The notes under the pieces were generated by a model. That model saw only the letters and a list, made by a program, of their open reading frames with translations. It was not told where the DNA came from and did not search any database. Positions 51,049 through 63,941 of a DNA stretch of 64,000 bases are shown one piece after another (position 1 is the stretch's first letter; every line of letters begins with the position of its first letter). Origin of the DNA: Sphingopyxis sp. OPL5. GTDB lineage: Bacteria; Pseudomonadota; Alphaproteobacteria; Sphingomonadales; Sphingomonadaceae. The stretch covers positions 4,210,001-4,274,000 of the forward strand of contig NZ_CP060725.1 of the NCBI RefSeq assembly GCF_003797775.2. The letters are read 5' to 3'. Made by a program: the position numbers and the translations under genes.

Positions 51049-53055
51049 CTATTCCATCTCCAAAATCACCGCGTCGACCGCCAGGCTGTCGCCCTGCGCC
51101 GCGTTGACGGTTTTCACCGTGCCGGTCTTTTCGGCGCGCAGGATGTTCTCCATCTTCATCGCTTCGACCGTCGCGAGCGGCTGGCCGGCTTCGACCTTGT
51201 CGCCCTCGTCGACATGCAGCGCGACGAGCAGGCCGGGCATCGGGCAGATCAGGAACTTCGACAGGTCGGGCGGCACCTTTTCGATCATATGCGCGGTCAG
51301 CGGCGCGATGTGCCAGGGCAGGGCGCGGACATTGTGGATGCGCCCGCGCGTCGTCATGCGCCAGCCGGTGCGCGTCTTCGCGACCTTCACCGCCAGTTCG
51401 CTGTCGTCGATGTCGGCAACGACGAGCTTGTCGCCCGGCGTATATTCGAGCGCGATATCGACCTTGTCGCCGTCGACCTTGATATGCTTTTCGCCGACCT
51501 TCACCTTGTGCGGGCTGCCGTCGATCGTCACCTGCCATTTGGCCGGCGGGTTCAGCCGGTCGCCGAGCTGGCCGTCGGTGCGCCGCGCGCGGTCGGCCTC
51601 GGCGCTGGCCATGAAGCCCGCGATCGCCGCCAGCGCGCGCGTCACATCGGCGTCGGTGTCGGCGCCGTGGAAGCCCTCGGGATATTCCTCGGCGATAAAG
51701 CCGGTGGTCAGATCGCCCGAGCGGAAGCGCGGGTGCTGCATGATCGCCGACAGGAAGTCGATATTGTGGCCGAGCCCTTCGAGTTCGAAGCGGTCGAGCG
51801 CCGCGACCTGCAGGTCGGCCGCCTCGTCGCGGGTCTTGCCCCAGGTGATCAGCTTGGCGATCATCGGGTCATAGAAGATCGACACCTCGCCGCCTTCCTC
51901 GACCCCTGCATCGACGCGCACGCCGTCCTCGCCGCGCTCGTCGCCTTCCCACGCCGGAACCGGGGTGCGATAGCGCACGAGCCGCCCGGTCGAGGGCAGG
52001 AAGCCGCGATAGGGATCCTCGGCGTAGACGCGATTCTCGATCGCCCAGCCGTCGAGTTTCACATCTTCCTGCTTGAGGTCGAGCTTTTCTCCGTAAGCGA
52101 CGCGGATCATCTGCTCGACCAGGTCGATGCCGGTGATCGCCTCGGTCACCGGATGCTCGACCTGGAGCCTTGTGTTCATTTCGAGGAAGTAGAAGCTCTC
52201 GCCCGTCGGGTCGGCGCCAGACACGATCAGTTCGACCGTGCCGGCGCTGTAATAGCCGACCGCGCGCGCCAGCGCGACGCACTGTTCGCCCATCGCCTTG
52301 CGCATCTTTTCAGTGACGAAGGGCGACGGCGCTTCCTCGACCACCTTCTGATGGCGGCGCTGGATGCTGCATTCGCGTTCGTTGAGGTAGAGGATATTGC
52401 CGTGCTGGTCGCCGAGGATCTGGATCTCGATATGGCGCGGGTTGAGGATGAACTTCTCGATGAAGACGCGGTCGTCGCCGAAGCTGTTGAGCCCCTCGCG
52501 CTTGGTCGCCTCAAACCCTTCGCGGACGTCCTTTTCGTCATAGGCGAGGCGCATGCCCTTGCCGCCGCCGCCCGCCGACGCCTTCATCATCACCGGATAG
52601 CCGATCTCGTTCGCGATCCGCACCGCATGTTCGGTGTCGTCGATCTCGCCGACGAAGCCGGGGACGACATTAACCCCCGCCGCGAGCGCGAGCTTCTTCG
52701 ACTCGATCTTGTCGCCCATCGCGGCGATCGCGTTCACCGGCGGGCCGACGAAAGCGATGCCTTCCTTCGCCAGCGCCTCGGCGAAGCTGGTGCGCTCGGA
52801 CAGGAAGCCGTAACCCGGGTGCACCGCCTCGGCGCCGGTTTCCTTGCACGCGGCGATGATCTTGTCGGCGATCAGATAGGATTCGGACGCCGGCGACGCG
52901 CCGATATGCACGGCCTCGTCGGCCATCTGCACGAATGGCGCGCGCGCGTCGGCGTCCGAATAGACGGCGACGGTGGCGATGCCCATGCGGCGTGCGGTCT
53001 TGATGACGCGGCAGGCGATTTCACCGCGGTTGGCGATCAGGATTTTCTTGAACAT
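51049..53055 (-). CDS. pccA: Propionyl-CoA carboxylase alpha subunit (biotin carboxylase + BCCP)
   Basis: 668 residues. It has a biotin carboxylase N-domain (FKKILIANRGEIACRVI), an ATP-grasp domain with the Gly-rich KASAGGGGKGMRLAY, a BT/linker domain, and a C-terminal biotinyl domain with Lys634 in EAMKMEN. With pccB it carboxylates propionyl-CoA to methylmalonyl-CoA. Although far from pccB (about 8 kb), both belong to the same minus-strand gene run with mce and scpA. Alternative specificity (acetyl- or methylcrotonyl-CoA) is less likely given these partners. Confidence 0.93.
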   Translation of the reverse strand: MFKKILIANRGEIACRVIKTARRMGIATVAVYSDADARAPFVQMADEAVHIGASPASESYLIADKIIAACKETGAEAVHPGYGFLSERTSFAEALAKEGIAFVGPPVNAIAAMGDKIESKKLALAAGVNVVPGFVGEIDDTEHAVRIANEIGYPVMMKASAGGGGKGMRLAYDEKDVREGFEATKREGLNSFGDDRVFIEKFILNPRHIEIQILGDQHGNILYLNERECSIQRRHQKVVEEAPSPFVTEKMRKAMGEQCVALARAVGYYSAGTVELIVSGADPTGESFYFLEMNTRLQVEHPVTEAITGIDLVEQMIRVAYGEKLDLKQEDVKLDGWAIENRVYAEDPYRGFLPSTGRLVRYRTPVPAWEGDERGEDGVRVDAGVEEGGEVSIFYDPMIAKLITWGKTRDEAADLQVAALDRFELEGLGHNIDFLSAIMQHPRFRSGDLTTGFIAEEYPEGFHGADTDADVTRALAAIAGFMASAEADRARRTDGQLGDRLNPPAKWQVTIDGSPHKVKVGEKHIKVDGDKVDIALEYTPGDKLVVADIDDSELAVKVAKTRTGWRMTTRGRIHNVRALPWHIAPLTAHMIEKVPPDLSKFLICPMPGLLVALHVDEGDKVEAGQPLATVEAMKMENILRAEKTGTVKTVNAAQGDSLAVDAVILEME

Positions 53056-53057
53056 CT

Positions 53058-53564
53058 CTAACCTCTTCTGAAACCCGGGGACGATGAGTCGCCCGCATCA
53101 AACATTTTGAAAACTACATTGCGATCCGGGCCGGGCCTGTTTTCATATCGATCTACGGCATATCTACGGACCTTCGCACTTTTGTCGTGGCGAAGGACAC
53201 CGAAGACGAGGTCTGATTTCGGTTCCGGAATGTCGGCATACAATACGCAAGCTACCCGCCACCTGATCGTCCAATCAGAATGTGCGCCGAGTTCATCCCA
53301 CAGATCCAGCACCGTCGGCTTGAGCCCACCCACTTTCCGCAACCAGTTAGCAGCTGCCTGCCAAACCGCAGATTTGCCTGAAACGAACGCTGTTCGCGCG
53401 AGTTCGCGGAACATCCCTTCGTTGCCGTGGCCATCGTTGATATCGAGGGCCGCGTCGATGACAGGAAAAATCAAATCCTGCTGATCTTCTTGGGGGATAA
53501 ATTTGGCTGCGTGAGCCTTTTCCCGTTCTTTTCCGATCGTCCAGAAAGGCTTTTGAGCGGTCAC
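53058..53564 (-). CDS. Uncharacterised HEAT-like protein, low GC
   Basis: 168 residues, no known family. The sequence is helix-rich with repeats reminiscent of HEAT repeats (DLWDELGAHSDWTIRWRVACVL, then VLRHDKSAKVRRYAVDRY), which would bind another protein. The GTG at 53564 is chosen because GGAGG stands seven bases before it; ATG 53579 and TTG 53588 lack one. GC is near 50% by eye over 53101-53220, well below the window, suggesting recent acquisition. It lies 2 bases before pccA. Confidence 0.7.
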   Translation of the reverse strand: MTAQKPFWTIGKEREKAHAAKFIPQEDQQDLIFPVIDAALDINDGHGNEGMFRELARTAFVSGKSAVWQAAANWLRKVGGLKPTVLDLWDELGAHSDWTIRWRVACVLYADIPEPKSDLVFGVLRHDKSAKVRRYAVDRYENRPGPDRNVVFKMFDAGDSSSPGFRRG

Positions 53565-53604
53565 CCGGCAGCCTCCCATCGAACGCAACGATTTTCCCAG
53601 ATCA

Positions 53605-53997
53605 TCAATTTTCGCCCGCCAACTCTTTCAACTCGACCGTCCGCTCCCTCGTCAGCCGCGCCATGCAGCCGCTGTGCAGCATCGGCGCCATGCTCCCGCC
53701 GCGGGCGGCGAAGCTTTCGGAGAGGCACTGCTGGTCGCGATAGGTCAGCCAAGCGCGCTGAGCCGCGAGCAAAGTGTCGTAATGCGTCGGCTGGCTGTCG
53801 TAACTGCGGTCGATGGTCTTATCGCGCGCCTTCAGCGCTGCGACCGTGGCCTTCCACTGCGCGTTGAGCTCCGCGTCGACGGCGTCATAATCCTTGCCTG
53901 CGCAGAGGTTCATTTCGACCTGATATTGTGGGTTCTCGCAGTCAACCTCGGGGTCCTGCGCCGCGGCGACGAGCAGCATCAACGACATCAGCATCAT
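53605..53997 (-). CDS. LprI/DUF1311-like secreted protein
   Basis: 130 residues with a signal peptide (about 1-14, cut after AAAQ). Four Cys (VDCEN, LCAG, QQCLSE, SGCMAR) and the DUF1311 core LLAAQRAWLTYRDQQCLSE are present. Relatives include the LprI lysozyme inhibitor. The start ATGATG at 53997 overlaps the upstream gene's TGA by 4 bases. It is in the same run as bioB and pccA. Confidence 0.82.
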   Translation of the reverse strand: MMLMSLMLLVAAAQDPEVDCENPQYQVEMNLCAGKDYDAVDAELNAQWKATVAALKARDKTIDRSYDSQPTHYDTLLAAQRAWLTYRDQQCLSESFAARGGSMAPMLHSGCMARLTRERTVELKELAGEN

Positions 53998-54236
53998 TCG
54001 CCCGTCTCCTTCACCGCCGGCTCGGTCCGATAGATTTTCGACACCTGCCGTGCCCACACCAGGATCAGCGCCAGCGCGCCGATCCACAGCAAATTCTCGG
54101 CCCACAAGGGCGACGCCGCGCCACCCTCGGACCCCATCCGCACCCCCTGCATCCGGTTCGCGCTATAGCCGCACGCGCAAGACGCGGGCAGCAACAGCAC
54201 CGAGGTCAAAACAGCAAGGAGCGGCTTGCTGGTCAC
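53994..54236 (-). CDS. Uncharacterised 80-residue membrane protein
   Basis: Begins with GTG at 54236, overlapping the bioB stop by one base (TAGTG). It has an N-terminal signal-like segment with LLLPASCACGYS, possibly a lipobox, and one transmembrane helix (about 49-64, LLWIGALALILVWA). No family recognised. It is coupled by overlaps to bioB and the LprI-like gene. Confidence 0.65.
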   Translation of the reverse strand: MTSKPLLAVLTSVLLLPASCACGYSANRMQGVRMGSEGGAASPLWAENLLWIGALALILVWARQVSKIYRTEPAVKETGE

Positions 54237-55234
54237 TATTCCGCCGCTTCCATCCGCATCGGCTCTTCGCTCACCATCGGAACGATGCCCAGCTTCGCGA
54301 ACAGCGCCGCGTCCTTGCTGTCTCCCGCGTTCGCGGTGGTGAGCAATTTGTCGCCGGTGAAGATGCTGTTCGCGCCCGCCATGAAGCAGAGCGCCTGTGT
54401 CGCCTCCGACATGCTCTCGCGCCCCGCCGACAGGCGGACCATGCTCAGCGGCATGGAGATGCGCGCGACCGCGACGGTGCGGACGAACTCGATCTCGTCG
54501 ATCTGCGCCAGCGGGGTGTCGGCCAGCATGTCGCCGAGCACGGTGCCCTTCACCGGCACCAGCGCGTTGACCGGCACGCTTTCGGGATGGCGCGGCAAGG
54601 TCGCGAGCGCGTGGATGAAGCCGACGCGGTCGGCGCGCGTTTCGCCCATGCCGACGATCCCGCCCGAACAGACGTTGATGCCCGCATTGCGGACCTCTTC
54701 GAGCGTGTCGAGCCGGTCCTGGAAGGTGCGGGTCGAGATGATATTCTCGTAATTCTCCGGGCTCGTGTCGACATTATGGTTATAATAGTCGAGCCCCGCG
54801 ACCGCGAGCGTCTGCGCCTGGTCCTTGTTGAGCATGCCGAGCGTCATGCAGGTTTCCATGCCCATCTGGCGCACGCCCTCGATCATCTCGACGATCGCGG
54901 GCATGTCCCGGTCCTTGGGGTTGCGCCAGGCGGCACCCATGCAGAAGCGCTGCGATCCCGCGTCCTTCGCCTGCGCCGCGGCCTGCAGCACCGCGCGCAC
55001 GTCCATCAGCTTGGTCGCCTTGAGCCCGCTGTCGGCATGCTTCGACTGCGAGCAATAGCCGCAATCCTCGACGCAGCCGCCGGTCTTGATGCTGAGCAAG
55101 GTGCACAGCTGCACCTGCCCGCGCGCATGATGCCGGCGGTGGACGCCCTGCGCCTCCCACATCAGCTCGTCGAACGGCAGGTCGAACAGCTCGGCGATTT
55201 CCTCGCGGGTCCAGTCGGTACGGCTCTCAGTCAC
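54236..55234 (-). CDS. bioB: Biotin synthase
   Basis: 332-residue radical-SAM enzyme inserting sulfur into dethiobiotin. The CxxxCxxC cluster is Cys54, Cys58 and Cys61 (CVEDCGYC); [14 protein letters not shown] and NALVPVKGT are family motifs. Its location inside the propionyl-CoA operon makes sense because PccA needs biotin. It overlaps metY upstream by 4 bases and the 80-residue protein gene downstream by one. No other biotin genes are in the window. Confidence 0.95.
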   Translation of the reverse strand: MTESRTDWTREEIAELFDLPFDELMWEAQGVHRRHHARGQVQLCTLLSIKTGGCVEDCGYCSQSKHADSGLKATKLMDVRAVLQAAAQAKDAGSQRFCMGAAWRNPKDRDMPAIVEMIEGVRQMGMETCMTLGMLNKDQAQTLAVAGLDYYNHNVDTSPENYENIISTRTFQDRLDTLEEVRNAGINVCSGGIVGMGETRADRVGFIHALATLPRHPESVPVNALVPVKGTVLGDMLADTPLAQIDEIEFVRTVAVARISMPLSMVRLSAGRESMSEATQALCFMAGANSIFTGDKLLTTANAGDSKDAALFAKLGIVPMVSEEPMRMEAAE

Positions 55235-56507
55235 GCGATAGTCTCCAATGCCTGCGCCAGGTCGGCGATGATGTCGTCGATATGCTCGATGCCCACCGAC
55301 ACGCGCACGACGTCGGGGCCGGCCCCCGCCTGTGCCAGTTCGTCGGCGTCCAATTGGCTGTGCGTGGTCGATGCGGGGTGGATGATGAGCGAGCGCGTAT
55401 CGCCAAGATTGGCGAGGTGGCTGAACAGCTTGACCGACGACACCAGCCGGACCCCGGCATCATATCCGCCCTTGAGCCCGAAGGTGAAAACCGATCCGGC
55501 GCGGCCGCCGAGATATTTGTGTGCCAGTTCGTGGTACGGGCTTTCGCGCAGCCCCGCATAGGACACCCAGCTCACCGCCGGATGCGCCTGCAGCCATTTG
55601 GCGAGCGCGATCGCATTGCTGCAATGCCGGTCCATCCGCAGCGCCAGCGTCTCCATGCCGGTCAGCGCGAGGAAGGCGTTCATCGGCGCGAGCGCGGGCC
55701 CCAGGTCGCGCAGGCCCAGCGTGCGCGCGGCGAGGATGAAGGCGAGATTGCCGAACGCCTCGGTGAACTTCAGCCCGTGATAGGAGGCATTGGGTTCGCT
55801 CAGCGTCGGATATTTGCCGCCCTTCGCCCAGTCGAAGCTGCCCGCATCGACGATCACCCCGCCGATGGCATTGCCATGGCCGTTGAGGAATTTGGTGGTC
55901 GAATGGACGACGATGTCGGCGCCATGCTCGATCGGGCGGCACAGGATCGGCGTCGCCATCGTGTTGTCGACGATCAGCGGCACCCCGGCATCATGCGCGA
56001 CCTTGGCGATCGCCTCGATGTCCTGCACGACGCCGCCCGGATTGGCGAGGCTTTCGATGAACACCGCGCGTGTCTTGTCGCTGATCGCCGCGGCGACATT
56101 GCCCGCATCGTCGGCGTCGACGAACTGCGTGTGCCAGGCCATCTTGCGAAAGCTCTGGCCGAGCTGGTTGAGCGACCCGCCATAGAGTTTCTTCGCCGCG
56201 ACGATCTCGCAGCCCGGCTCCATCAGCGTGTGAAACGCCAGGAATTGCGCGGCATGGCCCGACGCCACCGCCAACGCCGCCTGCCCGCCTTCGAGCGCGG
56301 CGATCTTGCCTTCCAGCGCGCCGTTCGTCGGGTTCATGATCCGGGTGTAGATATTCCCGAATTCCTGCAGGTTGAACAGGCGCGCCGCATGATCGACGTC
56401 GTCGAAGACATAGGATGCGGTCTGATAGATCGGGGTGATCCGCGCCTTGGTCGTCGGATCGGGAGCGGTCCCCGCATGGACCGACAGCGTTTCAGGCTTC
56501 TGTCCGG

Positions 56508-56511
<4 letters not shown>
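55231..56511 (-). CDS. metY: O-acetylhomoserine sulfhydrylase/aminocarboxypropyltransferase
   Basis: 426-residue Cys/Met-metabolism PLP enzyme. PLP Lys207 is in [11 protein letters not shown], and the first third holds [10 protein letters not shown] and YTRIMNPT. The length and the ETLSVHAG opening fit MetY rather than cystathionine gamma-lyase. It makes homocysteine from O-acetylhomoserine and sulfide. ATG at 56511 overlaps the mutase stop by 4 bases. Homocysteine feeds methionine and SAM, which BioB also uses. Confidence 0.92.
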
Positions 56512-58655
<2,144 letters not shown>

Positions 58656-58671
58656 ATGCAGTCTCTTTTTA

Positions 58672-58730
58672 TGTTCCCCGGCGCAAGCCGGGGTCCAGAA
58701 GTCATGGGCCCCGGCTTGCGCCGGGGAACA
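58672..58730. repeat. Family B-like perfect palindrome, copy 4
   Basis: Two perfect 22-base arms, TGTTCCCCGGCGCAAGCCGG(GG) and its complement CCGGCTTGCGCCGGGGAACA, lie between mce and the mutase gene, 5 bases before the mce stop region. Related in style to family B (GGGGATGACG-type) but with a different core. Confidence 0.85.
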
Positions 58731-58734
58731 CGGA

Positions 58735-59175
58735 TTAATGATCGCCCTTCGGCGTCTCCATGATCTCGGTCAGCACCCCGCCCATATCGCGCGGGTGGAC
58801 GAAGAAAATCAGCGTCCCATGCGCCCCGATGCGGGGCTCGCCGAGCACGCGCTTGCCCAGCGCCTCGAACGCCGCCTTGGCGGCATGAATGTCGGGCACC
58901 TCGTAGCACATATGATGCTGCCCGCCCGCCGGGTTCTTCTCGAGGAAGCTCGCGATCGACGTGTTGCCGGGCAGCGGCTCGACCAGCTCGATCTGCGTCC
59001 CGTTCAGAGCGCCGTCGGTGCCCGGCGTATCGACGAAACACACCTTCACCCCTTGCTCGGGCAGGTCGAACGGCGCGTGGATCTTCGTCGCGCCCATCAC
59101 GTCGCGGTAAAAGACGATGCTGTCGGCGATCGACGGCGTCGCAACGCCGATATGGTTCAAACGTCCCAGTTTCAT
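58735..59175 (-). CDS. mce: Methylmalonyl-CoA epimerase
   Basis: 146-residue vicinal-oxygen-chelate enzyme that epimerises (S)- to (R)-methylmalonyl-CoA. Metal ligands are in LNHIGVA (His8), QHHMCYEV (His near 77) and LTEIME (Glu near 140). The start at 59175 forms an ATGA overlap with the membrane-protein gene and has GAGGG just upstream; the ATG at 59193 is an alternative. It sits between pccB and the mutase gene as expected for the pathway. Confidence 0.93.
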   Translation of the reverse strand: MKLGRLNHIGVATPSIADSIVFYRDVMGATKIHAPFDLPEQGVKVCFVDTPGTDGALNGTQIELVEPLPGNTSIASFLEKNPAGGQHHMCYEVPDIHAAKAAFEALGKRVLGEPRIGAHGTLIFFVHPRDMGGVLTEIMETPKGDH

Positions 59176-59435
59176 AAAGCCCTCGATATCCATCCCAAGG
59201 TGATCGCGATCCCGATCGCGACGAAAAGCAACGCCAATCCCGCGACCAGCAACGCGGCGCCGCGTGCCAGCGCAAAGCCGACGGGGTTGGCGTCGCGCGA
59301 CAGGCCGCCGGCCAACCCGCTATCGACCATGCCGCTCGCGCTCCAACTCTGCGCCATCGCCCACACCGCGCGCGCGACGACCCATGCACCGATGGTCCAG
59401 CAGACCGAGATGGCGGCCCAGAGCCATTCCATCAC
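59172..59435 (-). CDS. Uncharacterised 87-residue membrane protein
   Basis: Two transmembrane segments (about 4-24 and 57-84, GAALLVAGLALLFVAIGIAI). No family recognised. Its stop overlaps the mce start by 4 bases, so it is translationally coupled to mce. Confidence 0.65.
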   Translation of the reverse strand: MMEWLWAAISVCWTIGAWVVARAVWAMAQSWSASGMVDSGLAGGLSRDANPVGFALARGAALLVAGLALLFVAIGIAITLGWISRAL

Positions 59436-59441
59436 GCCGCC

Positions 59442-60170
59442 TCAGCAACCCGGAACCTGGTCGATGCCGACCAGCGCATATTTTCCGTCCTTCAGCACAT
59501 AGCGCTGCGTGAACGATCGCGTGCCGGTGTAACCGACGGTAAAGCTCTTGTCGGGTTCGGCGGCGACGATCCGGCCGTCATATTCGCCGTCCGCCTGCCC
59601 GGTCCCCGCGCCCGAACTCATCGCGTCGGTGAAGCCCGCGCGGTCGACCGGGCCACCCGGCGCCAGTTCGGTCAGCGTCGCGGTGCTGATCGCGCAGCCC
59701 TGCCACACGCCGCCGCCCGAGGTGACCAGATAGGGATATTTGCCGATCGCATCGCTGAACGCCCAGCCGGTCGCGGCATTGCCGACGGTGCCGACCGCAC
59801 CGAGGTTCAGCCATTCGCCCGCCCGCTGCCAGCCGCCCTCGGCATCGCGCAGATAATGGACCGCGTTGATGCCGCCGTCGCTATGCCCCGCATCCTCCAG
59901 ACTGCCGGTGCTGAGCAGCGCCCACAGATGGTCGCCGATCTTGTGCATCGCCACAGGGCGGAAATGATAGCTCCGCTCGTCGATCACCCGCACCGCTTCG
60001 AGGTCGCTCGACGCGGCCATCGGAGTCTCGAACGCCTCGACAAAGGCTTCGGCAAGATCGGGGGTCGCCTCGTCGGCGAGCTGGATCGGGAAAGCCTTGT
60101 CCGCCGCGAGCGCGGCGGTCGGCGCGGCGAAGATCGGCACCAGCGCGGGGAGAACGAATTTGGCGATCAT
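59442..60170 (-). CDS. Uncharacterised secreted protein, 242 residues
   Basis: Signal peptide about 1-22 (MIAKFVLPALVPIFAAPTAALAA). The mature part is beta-rich with GHSDGGINAVHYLRDAEGGW and TSGGGVWQGC; two Cys near 165 and at the C-terminal residue could pair. No family recognised. The ATG at 60170 overlaps the upstream gene's TGA by 4 bases. It lies in the chain of small genes between pccB and mce. Confidence 0.68.
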   Translation of the reverse strand: MIAKFVLPALVPIFAAPTAALAADKAFPIQLADEATPDLAEAFVEAFETPMAASSDLEAVRVIDERSYHFRPVAMHKIGDHLWALLSTGSLEDAGHSDGGINAVHYLRDAEGGWQRAGEWLNLGAVGTVGNAATGWAFSDAIGKYPYLVTSGGGVWQGCAISTATLTELAPGGPVDRAGFTDAMSSGAGTGQADGEYDGRIVAAEPDKSFTVGYTGTRSFTQRYVLKDGKYALVGIDQVPGC

Positions 60171-60592
60171 GAAGGGTCCTTGCACACGCGCATCAGCAGC
60201 GAGAAATAGCGGACATCCTTGTCCGAAAAGCCGAGCGCCTTGCCGTCGATGTTCAGGCCGCGATGGGCAAGAGCCGCCGCGTAGAGCGGATCGTCGGCAT
60301 TGGTGAAACCATGAAGCCGCCCGTCGGTCAGCGTGCGTTCGAAGACGCTGCTCGTCACATCGCCCGCCGCCAGTGCCATGTCATGGTCGCTCGCCGCGGG
60401 GACCGATATGCGGACGAAACCGCCGTGCGGCGAACAGGTAACATAGATATTGCTCGCAATATGGCGCAATCCATTGGTCAGCGTCACCGGATCGTCGCCG
60501 CGCTCCCATTGATCGGCGCCTTCCTGTGCGGCCGACGGAACCGCGGCAATAAGTAAGATTGCACCGATGTGGCTCAGTCGGCCCAGTTTCAT
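60167..60592 (-). CDS. Uncharacterised secreted protein with mce-like first ten residues
   Basis: 141 residues with a signal peptide (MKLGRLSHIGAILLIAAVPS, cut near AAQ). The ten N-terminal residues MKLGRLSHIG differ at one position from the start of Mce ([10 protein letters not shown]) encoded 1.4 kb downstream, while the rest is unrelated. The ATG at 60592 has AAGGGA upstream; the TTG at 60601 is an alternative. The mature part has ASNIYVTCSPHGGFVRISV. No family recognised. Confidence 0.65.
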   Translation of the reverse strand: MKLGRLSHIGAILLIAAVPSAAQEGADQWERGDDPVTLTNGLRHIASNIYVTCSPHGGFVRISVPAASDHDMALAAGDVTSSVFERTLTDGRLHGFTNADDPLYAAALAHRGLNIDGKALGFSDKDVRYFSLLMRVCKDPS

Positions 60593-60597
60593 GCGAT

Positions 60598-60890
60598 TCA
60601 ATCCCTTACCAACGCTTCAATGCCGATGACCAGCATCGCCACTCCACACGATGCGAAGACCCCAAACACGAACCAAAACTGCGCTGGGCTCGCCCCCCGG
60701 TTGCTTTTCGAAAGCTCCGTAAAATTGCCCTTCGACAGTCCGTACAAAGCGTATCCAATCATCATCGGTCCCAATACCAAACCGCCGATTGACCGGCGAC
60801 CGGGTTGACCGACGAAAACAGCGACTACTACCAGAATCACCGCGACCACAAAAAAGGCCGCAACTCTCAAATCCTTGCGCCTTTGATCGG

Positions 60891-60894
<4 letters not shown>
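60598..60894 (-). CDS. Uncharacterised 98-residue membrane protein, low GC
   Basis: Starts with GTG at 60894 overlapping the pccB stop by 4 bases (GTGA). Three hydrophobic segments (about 11-29, 36-50 and 72-93). No family recognised. GC of 60601-60780 is about 53% by counting, below the surroundings, which hints at acquisition. It is coupled to pccB. Confidence 0.65.
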
Positions 60895-62423
<1,529 letters not shown>

Positions 62424-62474
62424 GCGTCTCTCCGGATAAATCGAACATGCCGTCTGCGCCCACCGGGGCCGCGA

Positions 62475-62519
62475 TGCAAATGCGAATTTGCAAAGTTGCA
62501 AAGTGACAGTTTGCAAAGT
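62475..62519. promoter_or_regulatory. Cluster of TTTGCAAA-type operator sites
   Basis: In the 108-base gap between pccB and the XRE regulator gene: TGCAAAT...ATTTGCA inverted pair (62475-62492), TTTGCAAAG at 62487 and 62510, and TTGCAAAG at 62496. Mycobacterial PrpR and corynebacterial RamB, homologues of the neighbouring regulator, bind TTTGCAAA-containing sites (established). The last repeat is 14 bases before the regulator start, so autoregulation is likely. Confidence 0.75.
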
Positions 62520-62531
62520 AGCCTGCGTCAT

Positions 62532-63941
62532 ATGACCCCAACCCGCCTCTACGCTGGGCGACAACTTCGCCAACTTCGGGAAACCCGCGCGATCCGCCAG
62601 GCCGACTTCGCCGCGCAGCTCGGCATCTCGGCCTCCTACCTCAGCCAGATCGAGCATGACGACCGCCCGCTGACCCCCGCGCTGCTCGACCGGCTGCAAC
62701 GCCTGTTTCCGCTCGAATGGGAAGAGGTTGCAACCGACACCGGCGACCGCCGCCAGGGCGCGCTGCGCGAAGCCGCCGCCGATCCGCTCTTCGCCGCCTC
62801 GCCCCTGCCCCCCGAACAGCTCGAACGCGCCGCGCTGCAACAGCCGCAGCTCGCCGACCAATTCGTCGCGCTCCACGCCGCCTATCGCCGCGCGGGCCAG
62901 CGATTGCAGATCATCGACGAGGCGCTGACCGGCGGCACCGCCGAGGGCAGCCGCCTGCCGTGGGAAGAGGTGCGCGACTGGTTTCACGACGCGGGCAATT
63001 ATGTCGACAGCATCGACCGCGCCGCCGAGGTGCTGGCGGCGCAATTGCGCGGCAAATCGCCCTCTCCCGCGGTCGAGACGATCGAGCGGCGGCTGCGCGA
63101 CGCGCTCGGCATTTCGATCGTCTACAACCAGACGCAGGCGCTGCGCGATTATGACGCGACAATGCGCCATCTGGTGATCGACCCGTCGCAGCCCGCCGAA
63201 AGCCGGCGGTTTCAGTTGGCGCACCAGCTCGCCGCGCTGGCGCTCGCGAACGAGATCGCGGCGGTGGTCGAGGCGTCGCCGCTGCGCACCGCGGCAGCGC
63301 GGCAGTTGCTCCACGTCGGGCTGGCCAATTACGCCGCGGGCGCGGTGCTGATGCCCTATGCGCCATTCCGCGCCAGCGCGCGCAGCGTGCGCCACGACAT
63401 CGACCGGCTGCGCATGGATTATGGCGTCAGTTTCGAGCAGGCGTGCCACCGCCTCTCGACCCTCCAGCGCCCCGGCGCGCGCGGCATCCCGATGTTTTTC
63501 TGCCGCGTCGATATGGCGGGCAATATCACCAAGCGGCACAGCGCGACGCGGCTGCAATTCGCGCGTTTCGGCGGCGCCTGTCCGCTGTGGATCGTCCACG
63601 AAGCCGCCGCGATCCCCGACCGCATATTGTTCCAGCTCGCCGAGACGCCCGACGGGCTGCGCTATGTGTCGATGGCGAAGGGGCTGGTCAAACCCTCGGG
63701 CAGCTATGCACGATCCCCACGCCGCTACGCCGTCGCGCTGGGATGCGAGGCGCAATATGCGGGCGAGTTCGTTTATGCCGACGGGGTCGATGTCGCCGCG
63801 CCGCAGGCGGCAACGCGCATCGGATCGTCGTGCCGCATCTGCCCGCGCGACGATTGCGACCAACGCGCCTTCCCGCCGAGCGACCGACCCATACTGGTCG
63901 ATCCCGACCGGCGCGACGTGGTGCCGTACCGGATCGGCTAG
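62532..63941 (+). CDS. XRE-family PrpR/RamB/ScfR-type regulator of short-chain acyl metabolism
   Basis: 469 residues. It has an N-terminal HTH (about 8-62, [20 protein letters not shown]), a central IrrE/ImmA-like domain ([16 protein letters not shown] near 225-240) and a C-terminal domain with Cys434, Cys437 and Cys442 (CRICPRDDC), where mycobacterial PrpR carries Fe-S ligands. It probably senses acyl-CoA and controls the divergent propionyl-CoA operon. The ATG at 62532 gives the usual N-terminus. Its stop overlaps the stop of the convergent gene at the window edge. Confidence 0.9.
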   Translation: MTPTRLYAGRQLRQLRETRAIRQADFAAQLGISASYLSQIEHDDRPLTPALLDRLQRLFPLEWEEVATDTGDRRQGALREAAADPLFAASPLPPEQLERAALQQPQLADQFVALHAAYRRAGQRLQIIDEALTGGTAEGSRLPWEEVRDWFHDAGNYVDSIDRAAEVLAAQLRGKSPSPAVETIERRLRDALGISIVYNQTQALRDYDATMRHLVIDPSQPAESRRFQLAHQLAALALANEIAAVVEASPLRTAAARQLLHVGLANYAAGAVLMPYAPFRASARSVRHDIDRLRMDYGVSFEQACHRLSTLQRPGARGIPMFFCRVDMAGNITKRHSATRLQFARFGGACPLWIVHEAAAIPDRILFQLAETPDGLRYVSMAKGLVKPSGSYARSPRRYAVALGCEAQYAGEFVYADGVDVAAPQAATRIGSSCRICPRDDCDQRAFPPSDRPILVDPDRRDVVPYRIG

